Counted from the first letter of the stretch, positions 35,486-45,156 are shown. The stretch is DNA of 64,000 nucleotides from Streptomyces collinus Tu 365 (GCF_000444875.1 NC_021985.1:8204170-8268169); one strand, 5' to 3'. A program made the numbers and translations. Notes: generated by a model not told the origin, from the letters alone.

Positions 35486-38227
35486 TCAGACCGAGGCGGA
35501 GGGAGGGCCTTTCCGGACGATCCACTCCTGAAGTTCTTGGTGGCGGAACTGGAACCCGACACCGCTGATGGTCATCAGCCCCGCCTTCCTGGCCCAGTCC
35601 AGGAAGGCGGCGAGCCGCCAGGGCAGTTCGTTGCGGGCCAGCGTCATGGCTGTGATGTAGCGTAGCCAGGGCACAAGGAAGAAGCCGAAGCCGAGGACAA
35701 AGCCGAAGCAGCCGCCGAAGGCCAGCCCGGTGGTCCACGAGTAGTCCAGGAGCAGCGGGAACAGCAAGGCTCCCAGGCCCGCGAAGATGGCGGCCCCGAG
35801 CGTGTCCAGCACCCAGAAGAACTTCGGGTTGAAGTTCCCGCTCAGAGTGCGGTCGAGTCCCACTTTCGCCTCCATGAACCAGCCGAACAGGGCGGCCACG
35901 ACGGCTCCTGCGGCTATGCCGGGCGCCCATCCGAAGGCCAGCATGACGGCCATGCCGACCCCCAGGCCGATGGCGCTTCCGATCTCGAGGCCGGACACGA
36001 TCCGGCGCGGGCCGCGGCGGCTACGCAGTCCCTGGGTGCGGCGCTGAGCGAAGGCGAGCAGAGGCCAGTGGGTGGGAGGCATCCATGGCCAGTAGCGCAG
36101 TGCGAAGTAGGCGCCGGCCGCGAGCAGCGCGCCTGACAGGCCCAGAGCCACCCAGAAGCGCGTCGCGGTGGCGCCCGTCAGCGACGGCCAGCGGCCGGTG
36201 AAGAAGTCCGACGCGTGACCGGGGCCGCAGACCGCGGCGATCATGCAGGCAAGGCTGAAAAAGACGAGGGGCACGGTGTGCACGAACAGGTGCGCTATCC
36301 GCACCCGCCACGTTCCCGCGACGGGCCAGATCCGGGCCAGGACCACTTCGCGGCCGGACAGCGGCACGCCGTGGACCGTGCCCCGGTATTGCTCCAGGTG
36401 CTGTGCAAGCACGGTGAGCCAACTCATGGCCTGCTGAGGGCTCTTTCCGCTGGTGCCGCTCGTGTGAACGCTGTGATATCCGTGCACCGAGGGAACGAAC
36501 GATGCCAGCAGTTTCTCCTCGACTTCCACGTCGGACGTCTCGTGCTTGATCAGATCATCCGGCGTGACGTGGCGGGACGCTGCGGCCCACTCAGCCAGTG
36601 TCAGTTTCCATGGGGTGTCCAGGCGCCGGGCGGCGACCGACTGGTCTCCGTGTGCGCCGATGTCCTCAAGCACCGGCCCCCAGTCGACCGGCGTGTTGGT
36701 CTCCTGATCGCGCGGTCCCCGGGCCGACTCCAAGTGCTCTTGGATCTGCCGCCAGGTCAGGCGTTCCACTTGCACGACGGAACCCTCCGGTAGAGGGATG
36801 TCACAGGGCTCTGCCTCGAAATCTTTGCGGGCGCGAGTAGCCACGACAAGAGCGCCGCGTGACCCGCCGTGGATATCACGGTAACTATCCAGGGCACAGA
36901 CCAGGTCATCGAGGACGGAACCGGAGGAGGCGGGCTCGGTGGAAGCGGTATCGGGCAGGAGCTGGTCCATGCCGTCCAGGACGGGCAGAATCCTGCGCCC
37001 GGCGACGAGCCTGCGGGCGTCTTTCCACGTCACCACGAGATCATTTTCGAGGAGCTGGTCAACGAGCCAGCCCTCGAAGCATTCGGCCAGCGCCCTCGGC
37101 CTGGCATCGGGCGGCATGCGCCGGATGTCAGGAGAGGGCACTCGCCAGGCGGCAAGGTTGAAGTAGACAGGCACCGGCTGGCCGGGCATGTCGAGGAGCT
37201 GCCGCATCAACCGCAGGGCCAGGATCGTCTTGCCCGATCCGCTCGGTCCGGTGATGATCATCCGGCCTGGTGAGAGTGCCAGGTAGTACGTGTGGATGGA
37301 GTCGTGGGTGATAGGGATGGCCTGGGCGTTGCGTGCGTACTCCTCGCCGCCCACGGCGCTGCAGTGCACATCGAGGGCCTGGTCCGCCTCCTCGCTCACG
37401 CCGTGCCACCCCGAGGTGAACGCGCCGATCTGTTGCGCTATGGCCAGGCGCAGGTCTTCCTCCGCCGCAGTACGCGCCAGCGGGGATGCCGCAGCGCTTG
37501 TGTTGGCGGCCGGATCCGGCACGGGGTAACAGTGCGGGTCAAGCCCAAGCCGCCGGCGCTCCCGGACGAACTCAGGATCGTCCCACCAAGCCGAGACCGG
37601 CACGGCGTGGAGCCTTGTGCCGTCGTACGTATCGGGGTCGGCATCGCTGGAGAGCACACCGACCAAGTAGGGACCGCTGAACAGAGCAGTTCCCGAGGCC
37701 CCGCTCCACTGCGAAGCCTGCCACCGCTGGACTCGTTCCGGGCTGTCACGCATGTCGGGGGCCCGCCGGGTCGGCCCGCCCACATCAACGCTGAGGACAT
37801 GACGTCGGGGCTGCAGGGTCACCCATCCCCACAGGTGGTCGGAGTGGCGGACACCGTCCGGGGTTCGTCCCTGGCGACTGGGAAATCCCAGTCCGGCCAC
37901 CTCGCGGCGGCCGCCGTCGATGCGTCCCCAGCGCACGTTCCTCAGCCGCGCCGAGGGCGCTGCAAGCTCCAGGAGTGCGACATCGACCGTCGGGTCGGCA
38001 GGAGTCCACACCACGGTCGCCGGCAGTGCTTCGGACGAGGACATGCCGCGCACGGTGACGCGGACGGGGGCACCTCCGGCGTCGACGACCAGATGTCGTG
38101 CGGTCAGCACAGCCCGGTCAGCGATGACGTAGCCCGTTCCCCACTGCCGACGCCCGTCCCCGAGCTCCATGACCGTCTCCACCACACGGTCCGGGACCGG
38201 ATGTTCCTCCCGGTTGTCCTGCCTCAT
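35486..38227 (-). CDS. Trypsin-NACHT-transmembrane STAND protein
   Basis: 913 residues. N-terminal trypsin-like protease with the full triad: His45 (TARHLVV), Asp82 (TVDVALLEL), Ser178 (SGASGTAL). NACHT/STAND ATPase: Walker A IITGPSGSGKT near 323-331, Walker B ILPVLDGMDQL near 419. C-terminal ~655-865 holds about six membrane helices (HTVPLVFFSLACMIAAV; FWVALGLSGALLAAGAYFAL; GIAAGAVVAALFGWF; GGCFGFVLGFGFFLVPW) and then a conserved tail FRHQELQEWIVRK. The start overlaps the trypco2 stop (ATGA). Such proteins are predicted immune sensors in which ATPase assembly drives a protease or membrane effector. A partial second copy lies at 51187-52165. Confidence 0.9.
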   Translation of the reverse strand: MRQDNREEHPVPDRVVETVMELGDGRRQWGTGYVIADRAVLTARHLVVDAGGAPVRVTVRGMSSSEALPATVVWTPADPTVDVALLELAAPSARLRNVRWGRIDGGRREVAGLGFPSRQGRTPDGVRHSDHLWGWVTLQPRRHVLSVDVGGPTRRAPDMRDSPERVQRWQASQWSGASGTALFSGPYLVGVLSSDADPDTYDGTRLHAVPVSAWWDDPEFVRERRRLGLDPHCYPVPDPAANTSAAASPLARTAAEEDLRLAIAQQIGAFTSGWHGVSEEADQALDVHCSAVGGEEYARNAQAIPITHDSIHTYYLALSPGRMIITGPSGSGKTILALRLMRQLLDMPGQPVPVYFNLAAWRVPSPDIRRMPPDARPRALAECFEGWLVDQLLENDLVVTWKDARRLVAGRRILPVLDGMDQLLPDTASTEPASSGSVLDDLVCALDSYRDIHGGSRGALVVATRARKDFEAEPCDIPLPEGSVVQVERLTWRQIQEHLESARGPRDQETNTPVDWGPVLEDIGAHGDQSVAARRLDTPWKLTLAEWAAASRHVTPDDLIKHETSDVEVEEKLLASFVPSVHGYHSVHTSGTSGKSPQQAMSWLTVLAQHLEQYRGTVHGVPLSGREVVLARIWPVAGTWRVRIAHLFVHTVPLVFFSLACMIAAVCGPGHASDFFTGRWPSLTGATATRFWVALGLSGALLAAGAYFALRYWPWMPPTHWPLLAFAQRRTQGLRSRRGPRRIVSGLEIGSAIGLGVGMAVMLAFGWAPGIAAGAVVAALFGWFMEAKVGLDRTLSGNFNPKFFWVLDTLGAAIFAGLGALLFPLLLDYSWTTGLAFGGCFGFVLGFGFFLVPWLRYITAMTLARNELPWRLAAFLDWARKAGLMTISGVGFQFRHQELQEWIVRKGPPSASV

Positions 38228-38541
38228 GCAGAATCATGAGTGAATTCGCCGATGAACACGTCATCGGGCGTCCCGTTGAGCACGTTCACCGGCCGCAGGG
38301 ACAGTTTGATGCGGTGTCCCGTGGCCGGATCACCGGCGGGCTGGATAACGCGCAGCTCCGCCGGGTCGTTCTCGGTCGCACCGGGTGAGACTTCGACGTG
38401 AAACTCCAGATCGAGGCAGGACAGCCCGAAGCGGATGTGCTGATCCCCGGCATCTGAGAGGGCTTTCGCGAGCGCCTGGCGCACTCCCGCAACGGCTGCT
38501 GAAAGACTTACCACGTCAGGTTGCGTCGACTCAGATGACAT
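38224..38541 (-). CDS. Trypco2 (trypsin-co-occurring domain) protein
   Basis: 105 residues from ATG 38541 behind a G-rich ribosome site. VVSLSAAVAGVRQALAKAL, then RFGLSCLDLEFHVEVSPGAT and HRIKLSLRPVNVLNG match the trypco2 family, a small domain found next to trypsin-fused conflict ATPases. The stop overlaps the ATG of the trypsin-NACHT gene, so the two are translationally coupled. It may be a substrate or activator of the protease. The frame is open upstream but I see no earlier start with coding bias. Confidence 0.85.
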   Translation of the reverse strand: MSSESTQPDVVSLSAAVAGVRQALAKALSDAGDQHIRFGLSCLDLEFHVEVSPGATENDPAELRVIQPAGDPATGHRIKLSLRPVNVLNGTPDDVFIGEFTHDSA

Positions 38542-38768
38542 GTACACCCCCCCGGGTGCAGGCGCGGTCGCCTGCTGCGAGGAAGCGTAGAGCGCGGTAA
38601 CACCCGGGTGGGGCGGATCTGTCGAAAAAGTGGACTGCGGCTGGACAGAATCCGGCGGACAGATCTCTTCAAGATCAAACAAGGGATGTTGTTCCCATGC
38701 CTTGGGACAAGCCCCATGCCAGGCCGGATCGACCACGCCGGCTGCGCAGTTGAGGCAAACTGGCCCGC

Positions 38769-39695
38769 ATGCTCGCCATCCATACGCACCATGCCATCCT
38801 CGCGGCAGGCAGCGCCGTGCCTACCACGACCGCTCCGTGGTGGGGAACGGTGCTAGGAGCAGGCATCGGAGCTCTCGGTGCCGGTATCGTCTCGTCTGTT
38901 GTCGCGGTACTGAACAACCGGGCCAGCCGCAAACAGCTCAAGCTGCAGTTGGAGCGGCAGGAAGCCATGCTCGACAAGCAGCTCGACGCTCAGCGCGAGC
39001 AGCACACCGCTCAACTGCAGGCACAACTGAGACAGCACAGTGAGCAGCTCCAGGCCCAACAGCGCGACACTCTTGCCGCGTTGCAAGCCCAGGCAGAGCG
39101 CAGCGACCTGGACATCAACGCCCAGCGGCAGCGCGAAGTCGAACAGCGGCATGCCGAACGCGAGCAGTGGCGTCTGGAAGCGCGGCAGAAGACCTACGTC
39201 GACTTCGTCACGGCAGCCGAGAGATTGCGAGACACCGTCGCTGTGCTGGGCCGCGTGCTCAGTGGCACCTTCCCCACCGTCGGCGGGCTGCAGCCCAGCG
39301 AGCTCAACCGCCTGCTCGCTACCCAGAAGCAGATGCACACCCTGTACGAAGCGGCCTTCCAGCAGGCACAAGTGGTGCGTCTCGCAGGACCGCGCGACGT
39401 AGCCGCCCATGCCCGGGACCTCTGCCTGATCATGAACGAATACATCAACTACTCCGACGAGCGTATTCGCGCCGCGCAGCAGAATAGGCCTTCTGAGACC
39501 CTCAGAGACTGGCAAGAGTCCGTCCGGCGCATGCAGGACCACCTCGAAGATTTCCTGAACGCCGCCTACCTCGTGGTGAACGCCGCGCCTGCCGCCTCCC
39601 CGGGCGCTTCCTTGCCCGCCCAATCTGCCAGCACACCGCAGCCCAGTGGCACCCCGCCCGGACCCAGCCCTCAGCATTCGCCCGGGGAGGACTGA
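38769..39695 (+). CDS. Membrane-anchored coiled-coil protein
   Basis: 308 residues. One membrane helix (about 25-48: WGTVLGAGIGALGAGIVSSV) is followed by a long Gln/Arg/Glu-rich coiled coil (about 50-140) and a helical domain (EARQKTYVDFVTAAERLRDT; EYINYSDERIRAAQQNRPSE), then a Pro/Ser tail. No enzyme motif. Divergent from the trypco2/NACHT pair with 228 bp between. A membrane partner of that module is possible, but co-function is only suggested by position. Confidence 0.7.
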   Translation: MLAIHTHHAILAAGSAVPTTTAPWWGTVLGAGIGALGAGIVSSVVAVLNNRASRKQLKLQLERQEAMLDKQLDAQREQHTAQLQAQLRQHSEQLQAQQRDTLAALQAQAERSDLDINAQRQREVEQRHAEREQWRLEARQKTYVDFVTAAERLRDTVAVLGRVLSGTFPTVGGLQPSELNRLLATQKQMHTLYEAAFQQAQVVRLAGPRDVAAHARDLCLIMNEYINYSDERIRAAQQNRPSETLRDWQESVRRMQDHLEDFLNAAYLVVNAAPAASPGASLPAQSASTPQPSGTPPGPSPQHSPGED

Positions 39696-39842
39696 CACGG
39701 CCAGACCCGGTCCGAAGACACCAGGCACGGCAGGACCGCGTCTATGCAGAACGAAGCGGTCCCGGTCCACTCTCCAGCCCGTCAGACTCGTCGAATGTGC
39801 CTACCTCAAGGCGGGCCGGGCCCCCACTGGCCCTGGAGCGTG

Positions 39843-39941
39843 ATGTCGCAGTTTGTGTGCGCGTACTGCGGTGCTGAGGTGCCCACGACGCCCGGGTACG
39901 AGATGACTGCTGCGGTGCGGCACGCCAGGGAGGTTCGTTGA
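39843..39941 (+). pseudogene. Short zinc-knuckle-like fragment
   Basis: A 32-codon frame reads MSQFVCAYCGAEVPTTPGYE and then MTAAVRHAREVR-stop. The CxxC pair is zinc-ribbon-like. It ends exactly where the truncated transposase frame begins (39931), so it looks like the 5' stub of another gene cut at that joint. Confidence 0.3.
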
Positions 39942-40578
39942 GCTCTTCGCGCAGTGGGTCAAGACCCGCAACGCCGACCACACCATGGCCGGCTACGGCG
40001 ACCTGACCCCGCTGCAGTGGTGGAACAGCGAGAACACCCCGCTGCGCGAAGTCAGCGCCGAGGACCTTCACGCCTTCCTCCTGGAAGGCGACCGCTCCAC
40101 CCGCGTCATCAACGGCCACGGCATCCGGTTCAAGGGGCGCGACTACATGGCCGGCTGGATGACCGGCCGCTCCGGCACCCGCGTCCACATCCGCTTCCAG
40201 CCCCACCACCTCGAACAGATCGAGATCTTCGAGGCCGACAACCGTCGGCACCTGGGCACCGCCTACCTGGCCGACCAGGCCACCGACGAGCAGATCGAGC
40301 AGGTTTACCAGGCTCGCGCCGAACGCTCCCGTCGTGTGCGCCGCGACCTGCGCCGGGCCGAAGCCCTGCGCCGCCGCCGCTTCAAGGCGCACACCACCAC
40401 CGGACCGGCCCAGGCCGACACCGCGATGACCCGCAAAGAGGCCGCCCAGGAACTGCGCCCCTGGAGCTCGGGCCGGACCGCTGACGATCTGCCCTCCGAC
40501 TACATGCCCCGCCGCATCACCCCGCCCGGCGGCTGGGCCGTCCCCGACACACCCACCCCCACTGAGGAAGACACGTGA
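39931..40578 (+). pseudogene. C-terminal part of a Mu/TniA-type transposase
   Basis: Reads RFVELFAQWVKTRNADHTMA, then GYGDLTPLQWWNSENTPL: the end of the rve core and the start of the Mu-transposase C-terminal domain. It continues through VHIRFQPHHLEQIEIFEAD (beta-barrel DNA-binding domain) and a basic helix to a GWAVPDTPTPTEEDT end. The N-terminal ~350 residues, with most of the DDE core, are gone; the joint is at about 39931. It leads the remains of a transposition operon. Confidence 0.75.
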
Positions 40579-40840
40579 CCACCCCGCGCACCGCCCCCGA
40601 CCCGCCCCGGGCCCCCCACCGCCTGCGGCCAGGACGAGCACCGGCGAGCCCAGCTCCCGAACGGCCGCCAGTACGACCACCCACCCCCGCCGCACCGTCC
40701 GCATCCGCCTCGAGGATGCCCACACCGACGACCTCGACGACCACGACACCGGTCGGCCACCGGCCGCAGCGCACGCCCAGCCCGCCCACCCCGCATCCGA
40801 CAGCACCCACACCGCCCCGACAACCTTGAAGGACACCCAC
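40575..40840 (+). pseudogene. Short degenerate frame between transposase and TniB1
   Basis: A GTG overlaps the transposase stop (GTGA), but the coding-like pieces sit in different frames: CGQDEHRRAQLPNGRQYDHP in one and RRTVRIRLEDAHTDDLDDHD in the TniB1 frame. Probably one small frameshifted gene or linker of the transposition operon. Confidence 0.3.
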
Positions 40841-41717
40841 GTGACCGGCACCGACACCACGCAGACGACACCCCGCCCCGACCAGGACGACGTCGTCGGC
40901 GAGCCCGACTTTTACCTCAACCTTGCCGACGCCCGCATCGTCGCGACCGAAGCCCTCCTCGAAGCCAGCGAGAACATCGCCGACACCATCGAAGCCCGGG
41001 CCATGTCCTGCATCTACGGCGACGCCGGCCTCGGCAAAACCTTCTCCGTCCTGACCGCCCTCAAGGAAATCTCCGCCGAACGCGTCCTACTCTTGCAGTT
41101 CCGCTCCCGCCCCACCCCCCCCGTGACATCCGCCAGGAACTGTTCACCGAACTCCGCCTCGAAGGCGAACCCCCGTCCCACCCCAGCGAGTTCGACCGCC
41201 TGCTCAAGCGAACCCTGACCCGCAAGCCCTACGTCCTTGTCTGCGACGAAGCCCAGCAGTTCAGCCGCGAATGCTTCGAGTTCGTCCGCCACCTGTGGGA
41301 CACCGGTAAAGGCAAGAACCGCCCCGCTGTCCTCTTCGTCGGCGGCGAAGAGGCCTACAAGACCCTCTACAGCGAACCCGCCCTCGCCTCCCGCATCTAC
41401 ATCTACAGCGAACCCGCCCTCGCCTCCCGCATCTACATCTGCAGGAATTCGCCCCGATGGAAGCCGACGAGGTCCAGCGCAACATCCCCCTCTTCCACCC
41501 CGTCTGGGCCGATGCCTCACCCGAACTCATCGACTACGTCTACGAAGAAGGCGCCGACGGAACCTTCCGCGTCTGGTCCAAGATCACCTACCACGTCCTT
41601 GAAGGAATGAAGCGCCGCGGCCTCGAAAAGGTCGACGAAACCATCGCCCGCTGGGCCATCCGCCGCGCCCTGCCCCACCGCCGCCGCTCCCGCCGCCCCC
41701 AGCAGGACGCCGGATGA
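40841..41717 (+). pseudogene. TniB-like AAA ATPase 1, two frameshifts
   Basis: From GTG 40841 the product begins with a helical N-terminus and a Walker A SCIYGDAGLGKTFSVLTA. The frame drops by one base at a run of eight C (41115-41122) and again at about 41440, then ends at 41717. Joined, it gives a normal transposon ATPase of ~290 residues: PYVLVCDEAQQFSRECFEFV (Walker B), PAVLFVGGEEAYKTLYSEPA, FAPMEADEVQRNIPLFHPVW. It carries an in-frame 36-bp tandem duplication. Works with TniA transposase in target selection. Sequencing error at the C run is possible; otherwise it is dead. Confidence 0.7.
41368..41439 (+). repeat. 36-bp in-frame tandem duplication inside TniB1
   Basis: Two identical adjacent units, 41368-41403 and 41404-41439 (start TACAGCGAACCCG, end CGCATCTACATC), each encoding YSEPALASRIYI. 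Two copies of the same 12 residues are not expected in the ATPase fold. Confidence 0.9.
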
Positions 41718-42479
41718 CCAGCCCCGTCAGCGCCCCACCACCCCACTACCTGAGCCTGCCCGGCGCCCGCACCGTCACCACCCAGGCCGTGCGGGCCGCC
41801 GGCGACGCCCTCGACGACGCACTGCATCACCAGAGCATCATCTGCCTGACCGCCGACCCCGGTGTCGGCAAGACCTTCACCCTGCACGTCCTATGCGAGC
41901 AGCGCCCCACCCTGCCCACGCTACGGCTGCTGCAGCGCCCCCAGGCACGCCCCGACGACTTGCGCCACAACCTCCACCACGCCCTCAACCTGCCTGGCGA
42001 CCCGCCCCACGACGCCGGAATCTGCGACGACTACCTGCGCCACGCCCTGGCACACACGCCCCGCCTCCTCGCCGTCGACGAAGCCCACCAGATGTCCGCC
42101 TCCTGCATCGAATTCCTGCGCTACCTCCACGACGACCCCGCCCCCCCAGATCACCATCCTGCTGCTCGCCAGCCGACCCCGCCTCAGAGCCCTGCGCTCA
42201 CAGCCCACCCTGCTCAGCCGCGTCACCACCTGGCACCACATGGAACCCCTCGGCGCGGACGAAGTCCTCACCGTCCTGCCCGCCTTCCACCCGCTGTGGC
42301 ACAACACCCCGATCCAGACCCTCGGCCGTCTGGACGACATGTGGGCGCACGGCAACATGCGGCGCTGGGCCGCCCTCACCCACCAGCTCCAAGCCCACCA
42401 GCGTCGCCACCCCGACCACCCGCCCGACCCGGCCACTCTCCTGCGCCGCCTGGACCCCCGTCTGGCCCACACCACATGA
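41714..42479 (+). pseudogene. TniB-like AAA ATPase 2, frameshift at a C run
   Basis: Starts with ATG overlapping the TniB1 stop (ATGA). Walker A ICLTADPGVGKTFTLHVLCE and Walker B RLLAVDEAHQMSASCIEFLR are intact. The frame then shifts by one base in a run of seven C (42141-42147) and continues ITILLLASRPRLRALRSQPT, then RVTTWHHMEPLGADEVLTVL to the stop at 42477-42479. Together ~255 residues, a complete TniB-type ATPase apart from the one extra C. It is a paralogue of the gene before it. Confidence 0.7.
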
Positions 42480-43602
42480 CCTCAACGCCTTCCAGCACCG
42501 CACCGGACGAGACCTTCCACAAGTGGACCCCCGCGTGGTCCCCAGACCACACCGACCCCGGTCTGCCGCCCATCACCCTGATCACCGACACCCACGACCA
42601 GCCCGCCTACACCACCACCGCGCTCGCAGCCCACCAACCCAAGCTCGGCCGCATCGCCGTCCACCCCACACCCCTGGCCACCGCACCCGCCTACCTCGCC
42701 CACGACCTCATCCGCGCGCTCGGCAAGCACCTGCCACCCCCAGACATCGACCCGCCCTGGTGGACTGGCAACGCCGACGAGTCCTGGCGCGTAGCGGCCG
42801 CATGGACCGAAGCCCTCAACATCAGCCACTACGTCATCTGCCGAGCCCACCGCATCACCGGCCGCCACCTCGAGCACCTCATGGCCCTGCGCGAACGCAC
42901 CCGCATCCGTCTCACGCTCGTCGTCAGTGGCCCACCGTCAGATGCCCTGTCCACCATCCTCAACACTGTCGCCCACCACCAGATCGACAGCATCGAAGAC
43001 ACCCGCCAGCACCTGAACGCAGACCCAGCCGCCACACCGCAAACTCCGGCCGACTACCCCTGGTGGCAGCGCGCACCGTTTCCATGCCCTCCCAACGAGC
43101 CCTGGTACGAGCTACCCCCACGCCCCCGGCGCCCTGCCGGGAGCCCCGACGAAATCACCTCCGGCGCCCGCGGCACTCCCACCCGGCTTCCTTCGATCGA
43201 CAGCCACCCACCAGCCATCGTGTTGTCGGCGTTCACGCGCGCCGACACCTCCAGCGCACACTTCGAAACCGTGGCCCAGCGAATCCACACCCGCGTCGCC
43301 CACCCCGTACATGCCGCAGTCGTCGCCATCCGTGCCTTGACCGGCTACGGAACTGACTGGCCCGGCTCACCCTTACCACCCCACACCGCCGACGAGCCGG
43401 CCTCCCCACCGATCTTCCTGACTGGGCTCGCCTCCTTCAGGACGCGGCCCGCATCCACACCGAACTGCGAGGACGCCACGTACCGCCAGAGCACTTGTCC
43501 GGCGCGAACACGCCGTTCCGGCTGTCGGCCTGGGACAACAACGAAGTCGCTCACGCCACCGAGACCTGCCACCTCGTCGCGCCGCAGTCGCCGGGCACGT
43601 GA
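42476..43602 (+). pseudogene. Third TniB-like protein without P-loop, frameshifted
   Basis: ATG 42476 overlaps the previous stop. No Walker A, but YVICRAHRITGRHLEHLMAL, then RTRIRLTLVVSGPP aligns with the Walker B and following strand of the two ATPases before it, with DEAH replaced by CRAH. So it is a degenerate relative. After about 43400 the coding frame moves by one base (DLPDWARLLQDAARIHTELR ... LSAWDNNEVAHATETCHLVA) to a stop at 43600-43602. Last gene of the transposition operon. Confidence 0.55.
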
Positions 43603-43875
43603 CGCATTTCAAGAGAAGGGGCAAGCAAGAGGCGCAGCAGCATCAGCGCCCGAACGCCCGCTATACCCGGCCCGGCGCAAGCCACGCGAGGCCGTTCGCT
43701 CCTGTCGAAGTCACAGCAACTGTTATCACGGAGGCGCCCCGCGGCCGTGCCCAGCCGGTCGTCTGCTGATCCGCAGCAGGCACACTTGGGGACGCAACGG
43801 CGTTCTAGCGGTCAGCGGAGCCGGGCAGGGTCAGCCCTGTTCGGCCCCGCTGTAACAGTTCCTTGCTCAGCATCG

Positions 43876-45156
43876 TTAAGGCGACGTCGAGGAGGCAGCC
43901 CGGAGTCGCTCCAGGGCCTCCTCCATGCCAAGCAGGCCAGCGTCCAGGCTGATCTGTTGGAGCCAGCTGTCGATGAGGGCGCGGCGCTCTGCGGGCTCGC
44001 GTTGGTCGATGCCAGGGTCGGCGAGCAGGTTGGCGCCGCGGGAGGTGCCGGCATCCGGCATCGGAGTCAGTCCGTTTCCAGCGAGCAGGGCTGGGACGTC
44101 TGTGCTGCTGATGAAGTCAAGGCTCAGCGGTTGCGGCACAACGAGCGGATCGATGCCTGCCAGGGCGGCAAGCGCTTTGGTGACCTCGTCGTCAACCATA
44201 GAGCTCGCCAAGGAGTCGAGCAGTTCGTGAAGGCGGGCTATGGAGAGGGGCACGCTGCGGCCGAGGGCGTGGCCGAAGCGTGCCACGACTCCCAAGGAGA
44301 CCTGCAGGTGCGAGACCGGAGCTCCATAGGCGTCTGGAAGATCGATCGTGGCAACGGCCTCCAGCGGGGAAGACGGTGCTTCGTTCGGGCCGCCTTGCCA
44401 CAGGAGCCGGACCTTGCGGGCACGGTTGAAACCCGCGCGGTGGAAAGGGGTCATGCCACCGTCGCCGAGCGATGCGCACCAGTGGAAAAGGGTCCGGTGC
44501 AGGGGCGAGTTGTTCAGGGCATCTGCGAAGGCCTGTACTCCGCGTTCGGACAGTGGACGCCAGGTGGCTGAGGCGTCGACCGGGACGTACATCCCGGTGC
44601 GGACGAGGAAGTCCGCGGCTTCTTGGCCCTGGTCATCGCGAGGGAGTTCGACCGGGGGCAGCCTCAGCCCGGCTGCAGCTGGCTGGGGAGCGGCCTCGGT
44701 GAGCAGCTGGGCGAGGCGCGAGCGGTCGGCTACCGCGTTGCGTCCGTGCAAGCGGATTGGTGCGGCCCCCTGGATCAGCAGTGGGCCTGGTGCCTTGGCA
44801 GGGTCGACGCGGACGACCAAGACCATCAGGCCGTCGGTCTCCGGGAGGGGCACGGGAATGATCTCCGGTTCCCAGGGCGGCTCCAGCTTCTGATGGCAGC
44901 TGCTGACGATCTTGACGATCGTGTCTTCCGGAACGCCAACGATCCGGTCTTCGATGTTGCGCTCGGTGACGCCCACCAGGATGAGGCCGCCGTAGCTGTT
45001 GGCCATCGCAGCGACCGAGTCAGGGATCTTGGCCGCGTAGCTTTCCTTGTACTCCAAGGTCAGGCTCTCCGGCTGGCCGACGTCGACCAGCTCGCGCACA
45101 CGTTCCAGGGTTACGTCCGTAACGCGGCAGGCGAAAAGAGAAGCGGTGGACGTCAT
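43876..45156 (-). CDS. AlbA_2 (Schlafen-type) domain protein
   Basis: 426 residues from ATG 45156; the frame is open further upstream but without coding bias. N-terminal AlbA_2 domain (about 18-140): ESLTLEYKESYAAKIPDSVA, then MANSYGGLILVGVTERN, IVSSCHQKLEPPWEPEIIPV, VLVVRVDPAKAPG. The family binds nucleic acid, and Schlafen relatives are RNases or regulators. The C-terminal ~280 residues are unrecognised, mainly helical, soluble. Single gene beside the transposon remnant; a conflict or regulatory role is plausible. Confidence 0.8.
   Translation of the reverse strand: MTSTASLFACRVTDVTLERVRELVDVGQPESLTLEYKESYAAKIPDSVAAMANSYGGLILVGVTERNIEDRIVGVPEDTIVKIVSSCHQKLEPPWEPEIIPVPLPETDGLMVLVVRVDPAKAPGPLLIQGAAPIRLHGRNAVADRSRLAQLLTEAAPQPAAAGLRLPPVELPRDDQGQEAADFLVRTGMYVPVDASATWRPLSERGVQAFADALNNSPLHRTLFHWCASLGDGGMTPFHRAGFNRARKVRLLWQGGPNEAPSSPLEAVATIDLPDAYGAPVSHLQVSLGVVARFGHALGRSVPLSIARLHELLDSLASSMVDDEVTKALAALAGIDPLVVPQPLSLDFISSTDVPALLAGNGLTPMPDAGTSRGANLLADPGIDQREPAERRALIDSWLQQISLDAGLLGMEEALERLRAASSTSP

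Noticed and set aside
41438..41450. CTGCAGGAATTC, a vector-polylinker-like PstI/EcoRI string
   Set aside because: In the ATPase frame it encodes LQEF, which fits the protein, so it is a natural coincidence and not vector contamination.
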